Assembly: GCA_013289785.1 (NCBI GenBank)
Contig: JABCZE010000067.1
Coordinates: 1 to 7,584 of the forward strand
Source: Vulcanimicrobiota bacterium
Lineage (GTDB): Bacteria > Vulcanimicrobiota > Vulcanimicrobiia > Vulcanimicrobiales > Vulcanimicrobiaceae
Length of the DNA stretch: 7,584 nt
Direction: 5' to 3'
The notes under the pieces were generated by a model that did not search any database, was not told where the DNA came from, and saw only the letters and a program-made list of their open reading frames with translations. A program made the translations under genes and the position numbers. Within the stretch, counting starts at the first letter, position 1. Each line of letters starts with the position of its first letter. Shown here in pieces: positions 5,683-7,584 of this stretch.

Positions 5683-5687
5683 CAGAA

Positions 5688-5692
5688 CCTCC
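5688..5692 (-). promoter_or_regulatory. Shine-Dalgarno deciding the GTG 5682 start
   Basis: The - strand reads GGAGG, five bases before GTG 5682. This favours a 150-residue product over a longer reading from TTG 5694, and gives a normal signal peptide with Lys-Arg right after the start. Confidence 0.75.
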
Positions 5693-5719
5693 AACCGAGT
5701 AACTCACGAGAACGCAGTC

Positions 5720-6202
5720 ATGCTGCTTTCGCAAGACGGTCTGCGATGCCTCGTTCGCACGCCGCTCGGGAAAGATTTGTTGATCGAAAGCAACGGTGCG
5801 GCGATCCTGCGGAGCGCGTTCGTCGCGCGGCGGCGCGCGGCCGAGCGCAAACCGAGCGACGCGCTGCTCGTTGAAGCGCAGGCGCAAGTGCATGCCTACT
5901 TCGCGCGCCGGCTCAAGCGTTTCGATCTGCCGTTCTTTCTCGAAGGGACGCCCCTTCAAGTCGCTGCTTGGCGCGCCGTCGCCTCGCTGTGCTTCGGCGA
6001 GTTCGTTTCGTATGCCGACGTCGCGCGCGCCGTCGGTCGTCCGGGGGCGCATCGCGGCGTTGCCGCGGCGATGGGGGCAACGCCGCTCGCGCTTTTCATT
6101 CCGGCGCACCGCGTGATCGGCGCGGACGGCCGCATCAAAGGAGCCGATCGCACATCGGTCCGCGCCCGCCTTTTTGCATTCGAGCGAGTTCCGCGAATCT
6201 AA
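5720..6202 (+). CDS. Alkyltransferase-like protein (Ogt/MGMT homologue with Cys replaced by Ala)
   Basis: 160 residues, full-length like Ogt: an N-terminal domain (MLLSQDGLRCLVRTPLGK... to about 70) and the DNA-binding domain (about 74-158). The second has GTPLQVAAWRAV, the helix-turn-helix region SYADVARAVGRPGAHRGVAAAMG (Tyr98; Arg112 in the base-flipping 'arginine finger' position) and the active-site loop IPAHRVIGADG. In repair enzymes this loop is PCHR, where Cys accepts the alkyl group. Here Ala129 (codon 6104-6106) replaces it, so methyl transfer is not possible. Alkyltransferase-like proteins (PWHR in E. coli YbaZ and yeast Atl1; PAHR in Thermus TTHA1564) bind O6-alkylguanine and pass it to nucleotide excision repair; that role is inferred here. 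The usual Asn before Pro is Thr121. The start is ATG 5720, preceded by a weak ACGAG site; longer readings overlap the divergent gene. The TAA stop interlocks with the convergent gene. Confidence 0.88.
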   Translation: MLLSQDGLRCLVRTPLGKDLLIESNGAAILRSAFVARRRAAERKPSDALLVEAQAQVHAYFARRLKRFDLPFFLEGTPLQVAAWRAVASLCFGEFVSYADVARAVGRPGAHRGVAAAMGATPLALFIPAHRVIGADGRIKGADRTSVRARLFAFERVPRI

Positions 6203-7584
6203 GGCTTGCCGTAATCCGCATTCTCGATGGTCTCGCCTAAGAACGCGGCTTGATAGGCCAGGATATCGCGGACGAACGGAAACTGCGGGTGGCGGGGCTC
6301 CGCCGTCTTCCGGTAACGATCGCCTTCGCGCTGCAAAATATTCCACTGCACCATCAACGGTAACGCGGCGCGAACCATGCGGCTGGGATTGCGGCGCAAC
6401 TCAGGATCGACGAAGAGTTGTTGCGGCAGGTTCGCGAGGCTTTCTTCGACGGCAGCGCAGGCTTCGCCGGCCGTGAACGCTTCGTTGCGTTCGTGCAGCC
6501 ACGCACCGAGGACCTGACTGGTCACGACCGGGCGAATCGCCGCCAACGTCGCAAGCATCCGCTTCTTCCGATCATCTTTGTCATCCTGAACTTCGTCCAG
6601 GCGCACGACGCGGTAGAGCATCGAGAGGCGCCGTGAAACGAACGGATCGTAACTGACGCCGATCAAATAGATGGTCGCAAGCGGCGCCAAACGATCGACG
6701 GCGCCGCGCATCGACCGCAGCCGTCCGTCGTACGAGTAGTGCCCTTCGGGCGTCAGATAGAAGGTGCCCCCGCGACGGACGACGTCTTCCAGGAGCGCCA
6801 GATCCTTTTCGAGGTTCTCGCGAGTTTCGTCGAGGATTTCGCGCCGGTAAGGTTCGCGCACCGTAGAGACTTTCACGACGGCCCGTGCGCGATCGAAAAA
6901 CTCCCGTCGCCAAAGGTCGCTGCTCTTGGTTTCGGGGGGAAACCGGGAGGCCACCGAGTCGTCGAAGATCTCGCCCATCGGTAACGGTCCGTGCCGCCGT
7001 TGCACCGTCCAGGCGAAGGCGGCAAGGGCGCGCGCGCCCAGTTCGTTCTCAAGCGGCAGCATTCCGAGCGCCATGATGAGCGGTCCGGCGTTGACCGCGC
7101 GCAGGGCGAACCTTAGCCATCCGATCCGGTCTGCAAGAAAGCCGGGCTCGTACATGCGGCGCGAACTTGCCGTAAAGATCGGATGCCGCCACGAACCGCT
7201 CTCGACCGTCGTCGACGAGACGATCGCCGGCGATTCGAAATCGTGTTGATGGTTGGCGACGAGCAGCGTCGGGCCACGTCGCCGCGGAAGCCGCCCCCAA
7301 CTGCGTACGCGATACGCTAAATGATCCCACGCGTAGTTCGACGTGACGGCCGCGAACCGCAGCGGCCAGCCCCAGAGTGACGACAACGGCCGGCGGCCCA
7401 CGCGCAGCACCGAGAGCGCTGCCAACGCAAAGCTAAAGCCCGAGAGGCCAAAAACCGCCTGATAACCAGCGCGAGTTCCACCGAAGAGTCCGATCAACCA
7501 GCCGCCGACCAACGGAGCCGCGATGTTGGGCAGGCTCGTCGCAATTCCCCAAAGGCCGAGATCGCGCCCGACGTCGCGCATCTT
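6199..7584 (-). CDS. MFS transporter-PlsC acyltransferase fusion, C-terminal part
   Basis: The frame is open to the right edge, and the first visible residues already belong to a membrane domain, so the start lies outside. Counting from the Met at 7581, two membrane segments (about 11-33 and 38-60) with the IAAPLVGGWLIGLFG pattern look like the last helices of a major-facilitator transporter. A linker leads to a PlsC/GPAT-type glycerolipid acyltransferase: TLLVANH111QHDFE116 (family HX4D, here HX4E), a GMLPLE block (173-178), an insertion of about 90 residues, then LTPEGHYSYDGRL (277-288; usual motif PEGTRS). About 130 further residues have no motif I know. Transporter-acyltransferase fusions of the LplT-Aas type import and re-acylate lysophospholipids, a plausible role here, but the acyl-ACP synthetase domain is absent from the C-terminus. 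The Asp-to-Glu and Arg changes make activity uncertain. The TAG stop overlaps the convergent gene's TAA. Confidence 0.82.
   Translation of the reverse strand, partial: KMRDVGRDLGLWGIATSLPNIAAPLVGGWLIGLFGGTRAGYQAVFGLSGFSFALAALSVLRVGRRPLSSLWGWPLRFAAVTSNYAWDHLAYRVRSWGRLPRRRGPTLLVANHQHDFESPAIVSSTTVESGSWRHPIFTASSRRMYEPGFLADRIGWLRFALRAVNAGPLIMALGMLPLENELGARALAAFAWTVQRRHGPLPMGEIFDDSVASRFPPETKSSDLWRREFFDRARAVVKVSTVREPYRREILDETRENLEKDLALLEDVVRRGGTFYLTPEGHYSYDGRLRSMRGAVDRLAPLATIYLIGVSYDPFVSRRLSMLYRVVRLDEVQDDKDDRKKRMLATLAAIRPVVTSQVLGAWLHERNEAFTAGEACAAVEESLANLPQQLFVDPELRRNPSRMVRAALPLMVQWNILQREGDRYRKTAEPRHPQFPFVRDILAYQAAFLGETIENADYGKP

Noticed and set aside
5655..5683. TTGAAA at 5655-5660 as a promoter for the PAHR gene
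   Set aside because: Seventeen bases downstream reads TTCACC, which is not a -10 element.
5597..6346. A 249-codon open frame on the - strand
   Set aside because: It is antisense to the PAHR alkyltransferase-like gene and overlaps two other well-supported genes; Arg-rich with no recognisable domain.
1..7584. CRISPR arrays, tRNA, rRNA, insertion sequences, phage genes
   Set aside because: I saw no regularly spaced repeats, cloverleaf sequences, terminal inverted repeats, transposase or phage motifs on either strand.

Overview
The window is bacterial, visibly GC-rich and densely coded. Gaps are mostly under 80 bases, Shine-Dalgarno sites are good, and starts are often not ATG (GTG at 4595, 4532 and 5682; TTG at 4125; perhaps TTG at 1471). 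Two lipoprotein signal peptides and four or more Sec-type secreted products imply an envelope-rich lifestyle. Sequence alone does not fix the phylum. A soil candidate phylum such as Eremiobacterota would fit, but that is only an impression.

Left block (1-1824, + strand): a 5'-truncated, lipid-anchored phosphoesterase of the phospholipase C / acid phosphatase AcpA family. It is followed by a stand-alone translation initiation factor IF-1 gene whose start is ambiguous: a small ORF with a good ribosome site, an AT-rich promoter-like pocket and a GC hairpin all lie across its 5' end. A perfect palindrome at its stop codon separates it from the convergent genes.

Middle block (1843-4532, - strand): an apparent operon read right to left. 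Two adjacent secreted proteins share a four-cysteine domain with identical cysteine spacing (4128-4532 and 3460-4125). The second carries an extra lipocalin-like domain closed by two more cysteines. It overlaps by seven bases a 400-residue lipoprotein that looks like a beta-propeller (2264-3466), and a small unknown protein (1843-2217) follows. I recognise no named system here; this is the best candidate for something undescribed.

Right block (4595-7584): a small helical protein with a CHEC zinc-ligand-like motif (+) converges on a two-gene - strand unit. That unit is a secreted two-cysteine protein followed by an RsbW-like GHKL ATPase domain whose G1-box Asp is His. Divergent from it is an Ogt/MGMT-type protein whose catalytic PCHR cysteine is alanine (PAHR), so it is an alkyltransferase-like DNA-damage sensor rather than a suicide repair enzyme. 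Last, on the - strand and running off the right edge, is the C-terminal part of a fusion of a major-facilitator transporter with a PlsC-like acyltransferase, with altered catalytic motifs (HX4E and EGHYS). Two convergent pairs in this block (4822-4825 and 6199-6202) have stop codons interlocked in four bases.
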